From: Bog-950 sp964423405
Lineage (GTDB): Bacteria; Bacteroidota; Bacteroidia; Chitinophagales; LD1
Assembly (NCBI GenBank): GCA_964423405.1
Contig: CAYREY010000016.1
Coordinates: forward strand, 3,432 to 67,431
Reading direction: 5' to 3'
Length of the DNA: 64,000 nt
The first letter of the stretch is position 1. The number at the start of each line of letters is the position of its first letter. The translations under genes were made by a program, and so were the position numbers. This document shows, piece by piece, positions 26,301 through 33,439 of this stretch. The notes below the pieces were generated by a model, which was given only the letters and a program-made list of their open reading frames with translations, made no database searches and had not been told where the DNA came from.

Positions 26301-26568
26301 GTATCTGCGCATTGCTTACGTTTTGCGCTGTAGTATTGTACACCACGTGTACTACCACGGGTATAGTAATTACAGCCCGGCTGGTATTGCCCTGATAATT
26401 AGCTATAAACTGGTTGGTGTGTTCTTCTATCTGTTGGCGGTTGGCTGCTATAGTGGGGTCCAGCATTTGCTGGTGCAGCACCTCCATACTTCCGCAGCGT
26501 TGGGCTGCTACATTATTGCTTATTAATACACTAATTAATACTGCTACAAATACGGCTAAGTTTTTCAT
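23332..26568 (-). CDS. Secreted M43 (pappalysin-type) metalloprotease with PKD and SprB repeats, T9SS type A
   Basis: The product is 1078 residues from the ATG at 26568, which begins a normal signal peptide (MKNLAVFVAVLISVLIS); an upstream ATG at 26592 would add eight residues. The catalytic domain carries HEVGHWLNLYH, with H225, E226, H229 and H235, the HExxHxxGxxH-type zinc site of M43 enzymes with N in place of the usual G. Then follow a PKD domain, an Ig-like and a jelly-roll-like domain, five SprB units (about 625-992) and a type A sorting domain (LWPNPAKNE). The post-catalytic modules match those of the neighbouring M4 protease in order and sequence, except that CUB is absent. It is a likely surface or secreted protease. 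Confidence 0.9.
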   Translation of the reverse strand: MKNLAVFVAVLISVLISNNVAAQRCGSMEVLHQQMLDPTIAANRQQIEEHTNQFIANYQGNTSRAVITIPVVVHVVYNTTAQNVSNAQIQAQIDRLNLDYRKLNTDASQIPSVWQSIAADYEIEFCLASRDPNGNATTGIIRKQTSVSSFSTNDNVKRTANGGDDAWPASSYLNLWVCNLSGGVLGYAQFPGGNAATDGVVIGYTCFGTGGTAQAPFNLGRTATHEVGHWLNLYHIWGDDGTGCNGSDQVGDTPNQGNENYGCPTFPAVSCSNGPNGDMFMNYMDYTNDACMYMFTNGQKTRSLSLFANGGSRASLLSSQGCQSITTPPIANFTADVTQSCTGLIRFTDLSTNAPTSWLWNFGDGITSAQQNPTHLFPANGTYTVTLTVTNNFGNNSKTITNYITVNKPAAPAATDASRCGAGTFTLTTTSTNPVAWLDSAGNVLSSSTTFTTPVLNQTTTYWLQDTVGAAVYNLGKPDNSGSGGYLTQQGSNWATVFNVNTACVLQSVYIYAGSTATRTIELRNSAGTLLQSRTVSIPSGGSRVTLNFNLPVGTGYRLQPSSNSTLNLYRNNAGATYPYTDAGGYVSITGNNAANVPTYYYYFYDWIIQGTGCVSQRKAVTATISSGLSTSTSVNNASCGSNNGSASVSVQGGTPTYTYNWSNGSTSSSISNVAPATYTVTVSDANACSGTATAVVAGASSLQSTQTSTNATCNGTANGSASVTVTSGDQPFSYSWNTQATGNAITNLAAGDYFVTITDANNCIQVDSFTITEPAAINVQVTANNANCYGQNNGTASANASGGNGGYNYVWFDNTTGSIKNNLAVGNYAVTVTDANGCSATGQFSVEQPDSISLYTNQTSVSCFGLTDASANVIPSGGIGAFTYLWSNGITSQNTQNLGAGNYAVTVTDENGCTASKSITIQQPSQLVITTSTTNGTAMVDTVTGGEAPYTYLWSTGATAQQITGLSTGNYLVTITDNNGCTAASGVNVVESGIENTGSSAGFRLWPNPAKNELQITVSGTSQATLDIRNILGQVILSTNITTQQSKIDVSQLVNGIYIAEVKQAGRKQVKQFVIAH
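23590..24695 (-). repeat. Array of five SprB repeat units
   Basis: Five in-frame units of about 221 bases, of the same type as the array at 17350-20040. Units 1-4 have both conserved cysteines; the last unit has lost the first one and part of the CNGxxxG segment. Confidence 0.85.
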
Positions 26569-26709
26569 TATTTCATTGTTTGCAAAAACCAAATTAAATG
26601 AATGATTTGACAGAAAGAAAACGCTGATTGTTAAGCCTTAATTAGATTGGGCATAACAAGGTAAAAAGCCACTTTTTGACGGTAAAACGCCGATATTCCT
26701 GTGGTTGGG

Positions 26710-26997
26710 TTAGTCTCCGCCGCCATCGCCCCCACCATCACCGCCGCTATCGCCCGAATCTCCGGCACTTCCTCCATCATCCCACGATCCATCGGCCCCG
26801 CCGCCACTAAATTCTCCACCGCCAAATTCTGTACTACCAGTATCTGTGTTGTTATTGCCGTTGTCTGCGCTCACATAGCTGTTGCCCGAATCGCTTACCG
26901 GCCAATCGTTGTTACGGTTTCTGATGGGGCCGTTTTTCTTGTTGCGAAAAGCCAGCCACAGAATCAGTATCAATAGTAGTATAAACACGTAAGCCAT
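26710..26997 (-). CDS. Small single-pass membrane protein with Gly/Asp/Ser-rich tail
   Basis: A 95-residue protein with one hydrophobic helix at the N-terminus (MAYVFILLLILILWLAF) followed by RNKKNG and then a low-complexity tail of Gly, Asp, Ser and Asn ending in DGGGDGGGD. The positive charges after the helix suggest that the tail lies in the cytoplasm. Similar short proteins with a GGGDxGGG end occur in Bacteroidota, but no function is known to me. The plus-strand frames over the same bases look like shadows of the repetitive tail. It lies between the M43 protease and the OppC-like gene. Confidence 0.65.
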   Translation of the reverse strand: MAYVFILLLILILWLAFRNKKNGPIRNRNNDWPVSDSGNSYVSADNGNNNTDTGSTEFGGGEFSGGGADGSWDDGGSAGDSGDSGGDGGGDGGGD

Positions 26998-27043
26998 ATA
27001 AATAGTTTTACGTTAGTAAAGGTAAGAATATAGGTAAGCGGGG

Positions 27044-28195
27044 TTAGTCCAGTTGGCCCCTTACGTCTAGCGCATCGCGCAGGCCGTTGCCTACCAGGTT
27101 AAACGCCAGCACCAGCAGCATAATAGCTATGCCGGGGAAAAGCGCCAGATAGGCTTTGCTGGTATCTATAAAATCTTTGTACTCGTTAAGCATACTGCCC
27201 CAGCTGGGTGCTGGTGGTTGTATGCCAAGGCCAATATAACTAAGCCCGCTTTCTACCAGTATAGCGCTGGCAAAGTTGCTGCAGGCTACTACTATAATAG
27301 GTCCTAAAATATTGGGTAATACATGAAGAAAAATAATACGTGTATCGCTAAAGCCAAGGCTCTTGGCGGCACTTACAAACTCCAGCTCGCGGATGGACAG
27401 TACCTGCCCACGCACTATACGGGCGGTTTCTACCCACATGGTAAGGCCTACGGCAATAAATATCATTACCAGTTTATTCTCTATCAGTCCGCCGGCACTT
27501 ATATAAAGGCCCATAGCTAATAGCAGGGTAGGTATGCTCCAGAAAACATTAATAACCCACATAATGGCCTGGTCGGCAAAACCGCGGAAGTAACCCGCCA
27601 CAGCCCCCAGCACTATACCTATTATAAGCGATATAACCACCGATATTAACCCTACCGATAGCGATACGCGCACTCCAATAAGCAGGCGCGACAGAATATC
27701 GCGGCCAAATTTATCGGTGCCCAATATAAAGCTGCGTTTAGCTACAAACTCTTTTTCAAACTCGTTTTGCTGTATGCTGTTGAGCCTGCCACCCGATAGT
27801 GCATTTACCGAAATGGTTTTTTGCTCGGGTGCAAAGTTGCGGCCCCGGTATTCGCTGTAGGTTATTTTATCGCCTTCTAACTTATAGCTAAGTACCGGTA
27901 TAGGTTCGTAGTTTTTTACAAAGCCGCCCACCAGCCCATCTATAATGCCGGTAGGTTCGCCACCTTCGCGCATTTTTTTTAGGATGGTAATTTTAAAGCC
28001 GGGCTCGTGTGTTTCTAACTGTAAAATCTGCTCGTTGCCGCTGGGCGAGTTATCGGGCGATACCACGTAGGCAAACACCGATAAAAAGAAAGAAAGCACA
28101 ATAACGCCCAAACCAAACATAGCACTCTTGTTACGCTTCAGGCGTTTCCATGCTTTCTGGTTTAGCGAGGTTGATTGTACTTCTTTTGTTTTCAC
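27044..28195 (-). CDS. ABC transporter permease, OppC/DppC type
   Basis: The product is 383 residues from a GTG at 28195. It begins with the OppC-type N-terminus (KAWKRLKRNKSAMFGLGVIV), has a first membrane helix, then an unusually long extracytoplasmic stretch of about 100 residues (55-150), the LGTDKFGRDILSRLL segment typical of OppC, and five further helices with the EAA-type coupling loop (EFVSAAKSLGFSDTRII). It should pair with an OppB permease, ATPases and a binding protein to import peptides or similar solutes, but none of these is in the window. The start codon lies inside the 55-base duplicated flank of the assembly gap, which does not change the frame. Confidence 0.9.
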   Translation of the reverse strand: MKTKEVQSTSLNQKAWKRLKRNKSAMFGLGVIVLSFFLSVFAYVVSPDNSPSGNEQILQLETHEPGFKITILKKMREGGEPTGIIDGLVGGFVKNYEPIPVLSYKLEGDKITYSEYRGRNFAPEQKTISVNALSGGRLNSIQQNEFEKEFVAKRSFILGTDKFGRDILSRLLIGVRVSLSVGLISVVISLIIGIVLGAVAGYFRGFADQAIMWVINVFWSIPTLLLAMGLYISAGGLIENKLVMIFIAVGLTMWVETARIVRGQVLSIRELEFVSAAKSLGFSDTRIIFLHVLPNILGPIIVVACSNFASAILVESGLSYIGLGIQPPAPSWGSMLNEYKDFIDTSKAYLALFPGIAIMLLVLAFNLVGNGLRDALDVRGQLD

Positions 28196-28393
28196 TGCTT
28201 TGTTTCTCTAATTGTATTCTTTGCATTTACTGCCGACTNNNNNNNNNNNNNNNNNNNNNNNNNNNNNNNNNNNNNNNNNNNNNNNNNNNNNNNNNNNNNN
28301 NNNNNNNNNNNNNNNNNNNNNNNNNNNNNNNNNNNNNNTTTTGTTTTCACTGCTTTGTTTCTCTAATTGTATTCTTTGCATTTACTGCCGACT
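28184..28393. other. Scaffold gap with 55-base duplicated flanks
   Basis: Bases 28184-28238 and 28339-28393 are identical and flank exactly 100 N. After merging, only about 49 bases separate the permease start from the glycosyltransferase stop, so the two genes are probably in one operon. Confidence 0.92.
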
Positions 28394-28399
28394 TCTAAA

Positions 28400-29563
28400 C
28401 TATCTCACTTTTCTTCCTTTCCAGCGGTAGCGCCCTGTTTGGCTAAGCGGGCCTATCAGCACTACATACGGCACATACATTATTTCGGCGAAAGGTAGTA
28501 TAAAAAGCATATACCACTTACGGAAAAATACGGTAACCGGTATGTTGAATATAAAATCGGCAAACAGTTTGGTGCCCCCTGCAATGGCCAGCGGCAGCCA
28601 GAAAAACTCATCGTTGTAAAACATAACACCGGCATATACACCTGTGCCTATAATAAGCAGGTTGAAAAAGTAAGCAAAGTACAGCACCAGGTTTACTTTT
28701 ATATTGCTAAAGCGCGATGACTTGCTTATCCAGCGTTTGCGCTGTGCAATAAAGCTACCCAATCCGGCTTCGGGGCGGGTAAACACACAGGCATCAAAAT
28801 CTTTCACATAGCCTACACTACCGGGGTGGCGCTCACTTATCTTCTGCATTAAAAATATATCGTCGCCGGTAGGTATATCGTGGTTGCCTTTAAAGCCCTC
28901 TACCTCGTGAAATGTTTTCTTTTCGTACATCAGGTTGGCCCCGTTGCACATGGTAGGAAAGTTGTTGCGCAGTGTAGCACCGGTAATACCGGCCAGGTTC
29001 ATTACATCTATCTGCTGAAAAACCTGTAGCGGCCAGTAGGCGGGTTTTACCATTACCGGCCCGGTTAGCAGTTTGTAATCGGCCTGCTGGTAGGTGTTAA
29101 CCATAGTGGTTAACCAGTTTTCGCCACGGGTGCAGTCGCCATCGGTGGTAATTATCAAATCACCTTTGGCATTTTTAATACCCAGGGCTATAGCCTTCTT
29201 TTTATTAGGTACGTATTCGCCGGGGTCGCCCAGGTACTGCATCAGGTTAAAAATGTGCAGGTTGGGGTTCTCTATCTCTTTGGCAAAACGGATGGTAGGG
29301 TCGGTGCTGTAATCATCTACCATTATTACCTCAAACAGGTCGGCCGGGTAGTTTTGTTTAAATATACTCTCCAGGCTGGCTTTAATGTTTTCGCTTTCGT
29401 TGCGGGTAGGTATTACAATTGATACAAACGGCTGTTTGCCAGCGGGTGTACAGTTTTCGGCAGGCTTTTTTAATCGTAGCCATCCGGCTAAAAAATAGAG
29501 TATCAGCCCCAGATAAAGCGCAGCAAAAACAATACAAACAATAACCAGCGGGCTGAGGACCAT
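28400..29563 (-). CDS. Membrane-bound glycosyltransferase, family GT2
   Basis: The product is 387 residues if it starts at the ATG at 29563, where the first membrane helix begins (MVLSPLVIVCIVFAALYLGL); the longer frame from 29665 adds 34 residues that look non-native. The GT-A domain shows FVSIVIPTRNESENI, MVDDYSTD, the metal-binding TTDGDC, then TGDD and the QRKRW motif typical of processive-type GT2 enzymes. Three or four C-terminal membrane helices follow. It likely transfers a sugar from a nucleotide donor to a lipid or polysaccharide at the inner membrane. It is divergent from carB and upstream of the OppC gene. Confidence 0.88.
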   Translation of the reverse strand: MVLSPLVIVCIVFAALYLGLILYFLAGWLRLKKPAENCTPAGKQPFVSIVIPTRNESENIKASLESIFKQNYPADLFEVIMVDDYSTDPTIRFAKEIENPNLHIFNLMQYLGDPGEYVPNKKKAIALGIKNAKGDLIITTDGDCTRGENWLTTMVNTYQQADYKLLTGPVMVKPAYWPLQVFQQIDVMNLAGITGATLRNNFPTMCNGANLMYEKKTFHEVEGFKGNHDIPTGDDIFLMQKISERHPGSVGYVKDFDACVFTRPEAGLGSFIAQRKRWISKSSRFSNIKVNLVLYFAYFFNLLIIGTGVYAGVMFYNDEFFWLPLAIAGGTKLFADFIFNIPVTVFFRKWYMLFILPFAEIMYVPYVVLIGPLSQTGRYRWKGRKVR

Positions 29564-29687
29564 AGAAAAGTAAAGCGCGAATATGCAAAGCGCAGCGAAA
29601 TTGCCAACAAGTAAATACCAACATTCTACCCATAATTTAACAGCAGGAATAGTACATCCCGGCATGGGGTAATTGACCTCGTTTATC

Positions 29688-29695
29688 TATATTCG
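29688..29695 (+). promoter_or_regulatory. Possible -7 element for carB
   Basis: TATATTCG matches TAnnTTTG with one mismatch and would give a leader of about 60 bases. No good -33 box is seen at the right distance, so this is weak. Confidence 0.3.
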
Positions 29696-29762
29696 CACCC
29701 CGACCGCGGGGCACATTGGGTTCCAATTCCGGAGCCATCAATTCCAAATCCGCAACTACACC

Positions 29763-32621
29763 ATGCCTAAGAATTCTGCCATCAAGCACACCCTGATCAT
29801 CGGCTCGGGCCCTATTGTTATTGGCCAGGCCTGTGAATTTGACTACTCCGGCTCGCAAGCTGCCCGCAGTCTGCGCGAAGAAGGGATAGAAGTAACCCTG
29901 CTAAACAGTAACCCCGCTACTATTATGACCGACCCGGTGGTGGCCGATAATGTGTACCTGGAGCCTATTACTATAGAGAGTATTGTAAAAATACTGGAGG
30001 AGCAGGAAAAGCGCGGACATATTATAGACTCGGTACTGCCTACCATGGGTGGCCAAACTGCCCTTAACCTGTGCATGGAAGCTTACGAACTGGGCCTGTG
30101 GCAAAAATATAATGTAAACGTACTGGGTGCCGATTTTAAAGCGATAAAGAAAACCGAAGACCGCGAAGAATACCGCAAGTGGATGATTGAGCTGGGTATT
30201 TCGGTAGCGCCGGGCATAACCTGTAACTCGTTTCTTGAAGGTAAAGAGGCCGCACAAAAAACCGGTTTCCCGTTGGTAATACGTCCATCGTTTACACTGG
30301 GTGGCAGCGGTGGTTCGTTTGTACATACTAAAGAGGAGTTCGACGAGAAACTACAACGCGGCCTTGCTGCATCGCCTACCCACGAGGTACTGGTAGAGAA
30401 AGCTGTACTTGGCTGGAAAGAATTTGAGCTGGAAGTAATGAAAGATGCCACCGGCAACTTTGTGGTAATATGTACTGTAGAGAACTTTGACCCAATGGGC
30501 ATACACACCGGCGACTCGATAACCGTAGCGCCGGCCATGACCCTTAGCGATACCGCCTACCAGCGTATGCGCGAATACGCCAAGCTAATGATATGCGACC
30601 TGCCGGGCTTTGCCGGCGGCTGTAACATACAGTTTGCTATCGACCCCGTTACTGAGGATATTATATCGATAGAGATGAACCCGCGCGTATCGCGCTCATC
30701 GGCACTGGCCAGCAAGGCTACCGGTTACCCTATTGCCAAAATAGCCGCCAAGCTGGCCATAGGCTATAACCTGGATGAACTTAAAAACCAGATTACCAAA
30801 ACCACGTCGGCTTTCTTCGAGCCATCGCTTGATTATGTGATAGTAAAAATACCGCGCTGGAACTTTGATAAGTTTGCCGGTTGCGATGATAGCCTTGGCC
30901 TGCAGATGAAAGCAGTAGGAGAGGTGATGGCCATTGGCCGCAGTTTTCAGGAAGCGCTGCAGAAAGCCTGTCAGAGTTTAGAGAACAACCGCATAGGCCT
31001 GGGTGCCGATGGCAAACAGTGGGTTAATGCCAACGATATGCTGCAGGGTATTAAAACTGCCAGCTGGGACCGCATATTCCGTATATACGATGCACTTAAA
31101 TTAGGGGTGCCACTTAAAACCATACAGGATGTTACCCGTATAGACCCTTGGTTCCTTAACCAGCTGATGGAGCTGGTAGATACCGAGAAAGGCCTGCGTA
31201 AAAAGCACCTGAAAGATATTGGCGTAGAGGAGATGTTTGAGTTGAAACAGAAAGGCTACTCAGATTTACAGCTGGCCTACCTGTTTAACGTTAGCGAAGA
31301 TGAGGTGTACTACTACCGCACTAAAGAACTGGGCGTAAAGCGTGTTTACAAACTGGTAGATACCTGTGCTGCCGAGTTCGAAGCACAAACACCTTACTAC
31401 TATTCATCATTCGAAAAAGCATCGGCTACCAATACCACGCTGGAGATTAACGAGAGCAAAGTATCTGACAAAAAGAAAATTATAGTGCTGGGTAGCGGCC
31501 CTAACCGTATAGGCCAGGGTATAGAGTTCGATTACTGCTGTGTGCACGGCGTACTGGCAATTAAAGAAGCCGGCTACGAAGCTATCATGATGAACTGCAA
31601 CCCGGAGACTGTTAGTACCGACCCTGATATAGCCGATAAGCTATACTTTGAACCGGTGTTCTGGGAGCACCTGCGCGAGCTGATTGAGCACGAAAAACCA
31701 GAGGGTGTAATAGTACAGCTGGGCGGACAAACAGCGCTGAAGCTTTCTAAGAACTTACACGATAACGGCATTAAGATTATAGGCAGTAGCTACGACGCGA
31801 TGGATATAGCCGAAGACCGCGAGCGCTTTAGCGATATGCTGAAACAGCTTGATATACCTTACCCACCTTACGCCGCTGCTAAAAATGCCGAAGAGGCATT
31901 GGAGGCTGCACACCGCGTAGGCTATCCGGTACTGGTGCGCCCATCGTATGTGTTAGGCGGCCAGCGTATGCGTATTGTTATCAACGATGAAGAGCTGACA
32001 GAAAGCGTAGTGAAGATTCTGAAGTTCTTCCCTGAGAATAACATATTGATAGACCACTTTCTTGACCGTGCCGAAGAGGCCGAGATTGATGCGATATACG
32101 ATGGCGAGCAGGTAGAGATAATGGGTGTGATGGAGCACATAGAACCTGCCGGTATACACAGCGGCGATAGCAACGCTATGTTGCCACCATTTAACCTGAG
32201 CGAAAGCGTACAACACCAAATGCGCGATTACACCCGCCGCATAGCTAAAGCGCTTGAGATACGTGGTTTGATAAACATACAGTTTGCTATTAAAGATGAG
32301 AAGGTGTACGTAATAGAGGCTAACCCGCGTGCCAGCCGTACCACACCGTTTATATGCAAAGCATACAACGTGCCTTACCTTAACTACGCTACCAAGGTAA
32401 TGCTGGGCACCAATAAGATTAAAGACTTTACCTACTTTAAACGACTGGTTGGCTATGCTATTAAAGAACCGGTGTTCAGCTTTGATAAGTTCCCTGGTGT
32501 AAGCCGCGAGCTTGGGCCGGAGATGAAGAGCACCGGCGAAGCTATCCGCTTTATTAAAGACCTGTGGGATCCTTACTTCCGCGACCTGGTGAAGAAGAAG
32601 AGTATGTTCCTTAGCCGATAA
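29763..32621 (+). CDS. carB: Carbamoyl-phosphate synthase large subunit, lacking the MGS allosteric domain
   Basis: The product is 952 residues from ATG at 29763 (MPKNSAIKHTLIIGSGPIVI); the 30 extra upstream codons look non-coding. Two tandem ATP-grasp halves are clear: GSGPIVIGQACEFDYSG opens the first and GSGPNRIGQGIEFDYCC the second. Each has the family's RPSxxLGG loop (RPSFTLGGSGG, RPSYVLGGQRM) and the EMNPRVSRSSALASKATG or EANPRASRTTPF segment. E. coli CarB is about 1073 residues and ends with a methylglyoxal-synthase-like regulatory domain; this protein stops soon after GPEMKSTGEAIRF, so that domain is absent. Short CarB proteins are known in Bacteroidota. It makes carbamoyl phosphate for pyrimidine and arginine synthesis; the small subunit is not nearby. 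Confidence 0.95.
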   Translation: MPKNSAIKHTLIIGSGPIVIGQACEFDYSGSQAARSLREEGIEVTLLNSNPATIMTDPVVADNVYLEPITIESIVKILEEQEKRGHIIDSVLPTMGGQTALNLCMEAYELGLWQKYNVNVLGADFKAIKKTEDREEYRKWMIELGISVAPGITCNSFLEGKEAAQKTGFPLVIRPSFTLGGSGGSFVHTKEEFDEKLQRGLAASPTHEVLVEKAVLGWKEFELEVMKDATGNFVVICTVENFDPMGIHTGDSITVAPAMTLSDTAYQRMREYAKLMICDLPGFAGGCNIQFAIDPVTEDIISIEMNPRVSRSSALASKATGYPIAKIAAKLAIGYNLDELKNQITKTTSAFFEPSLDYVIVKIPRWNFDKFAGCDDSLGLQMKAVGEVMAIGRSFQEALQKACQSLENNRIGLGADGKQWVNANDMLQGIKTASWDRIFRIYDALKLGVPLKTIQDVTRIDPWFLNQLMELVDTEKGLRKKHLKDIGVEEMFELKQKGYSDLQLAYLFNVSEDEVYYYRTKELGVKRVYKLVDTCAAEFEAQTPYYYSSFEKASATNTTLEINESKVSDKKKIIVLGSGPNRIGQGIEFDYCCVHGVLAIKEAGYEAIMMNCNPETVSTDPDIADKLYFEPVFWEHLRELIEHEKPEGVIVQLGGQTALKLSKNLHDNGIKIIGSSYDAMDIAEDRERFSDMLKQLDIPYPPYAAAKNAEEALEAAHRVGYPVLVRPSYVLGGQRMRIVINDEELTESVVKILKFFPENNILIDHFLDRAEEAEIDAIYDGEQVEIMGVMEHIEPAGIHSGDSNAMLPPFNLSESVQHQMRDYTRRIAKALEIRGLINIQFAIKDEKVYVIEANPRASRTTPFICKAYNVPYLNYATKVMLGTNKIKDFTYFKRLVGYAIKEPVFSFDKFPGVSRELGPEMKSTGEAIRFIKDLWDPYFRDLVKKKSMFLSR

Positions 32622-32624
32622 AAC

Positions 32625-32659
32625 AAAAAGGGCTTTCAGTTTACTGAAAGCCCTTTTTT
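32625..32659 (+). terminator. Terminator of carB
   Basis: A 15-bp stem (AAAAAGGGCTTTCAG with CTGAAAGCCCTTTTT) and TTTA loop, followed by a T-run and G. It begins four bases after the carB stop. Confidence 0.92.
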
Positions 32660-32735
32660 GTTACCATATACGTTCGACGTTTTTAAAACTTCGGTTATCT
32701 GCTGGTAACAAACAATTGGCGGTACCCCCCGAAAA

Positions 32736-32805
32736 GTGTTAACCCACCCCTTGCTTAATGGCTTGATAATTAGGTTTATGTAAAAAATGGGTGTTAACCC
32801 ACCCC
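32736..32805. repeat. Two direct 15-bp repeats 55 bases apart
   Basis: GTGTTAACCCACCCC occurs at 32736-32750 and at 32791-32805. The core GTTAAC is palindromic. The pair lies in the space between the carB terminator and the small secreted protein; no gene is supported there. Confidence 0.6.
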
Positions 32806-32881
32806 CGCCTCTTTCAGGTGCTTTATATTGTTAATTTATGTAATGCATAAACGACAAAACATAGACTTCGGAAGTCTGCGT

Positions 32882-33226
32882 TTACGAGTAGTAAAAGTGG
32901 AAATCGTATTCCCACACGCCCATTATTTTCTCAATATTAAGTTTGTAATAAATGGCGTTATTGATGTTGATCATAATGTTCTGTTTCTTATCGCCACTGC
33001 CTTTGTACATTTCAAAGTAAATAGGGATACCGCCTTTCTCTACTATGCCACCGCTGGTAAAATCGTGGCCGGTAAAAACCTGTTCGCGGCCATCGCCCAT
33101 GTGCAGGGTGTAGGTTACCTTACACTCTTTACGGTTAATAGAGTTCTCTAACTCTTTAATAAAATCGGCAGCAAACATAGTTTGGGTAGAAAGCAGGATA
33201 AGTGCGATGCATAGAATTTTTCTCAT
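32882..33226 (-). CDS. Small secreted protein of unknown function
   Basis: The product is 114 residues from ATG at 33226, with a signal peptide (MRKILCIALILLSTQTMFAA). The longer frame from 33259 places 11 residues before the signal and is not preferred. The mature chain is about 95 residues of mixed alpha/beta type with many aromatic residues at the end (YKLNIEKIMGVWEYDFHFYY), no cysteines and no motif I know. It is probably periplasmic. No operon partner is evident. Confidence 0.6.
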   Translation of the reverse strand: MRKILCIALILLSTQTMFAADFIKELENSINRKECKVTYTLHMGDGREQVFTGHDFTSGGIVEKGGIPIYFEMYKGSGDKKQNIMININNAIYYKLNIEKIMGVWEYDFHFYYS

Positions 33227-33439
33227 GAAATGTTGGGTTGTTTTGTGAGTGGCTAACATATATAAAATTGTGAAAATGGAATAATTGGTTGGTATTGTCT
33301 GAATTTCGATTTTTTAAAGCCCACGAAGTCTTACCTGTATATTCAAATGTTGGTTTATTTTTAAATAATTTCGCGACATGATGATGAACACTATGTTTTT
33401 GAGCCAATAAAACGTTTGCCTATGATTGGAAGGTACTAC

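Noticed and set aside
26701..26976. Plus-strand 91-residue frame opposite the Gly/Asp-rich small protein
   Set aside because: The minus-strand product has a clear membrane helix and tail; the plus frame reads the complement of the low-complexity tail.
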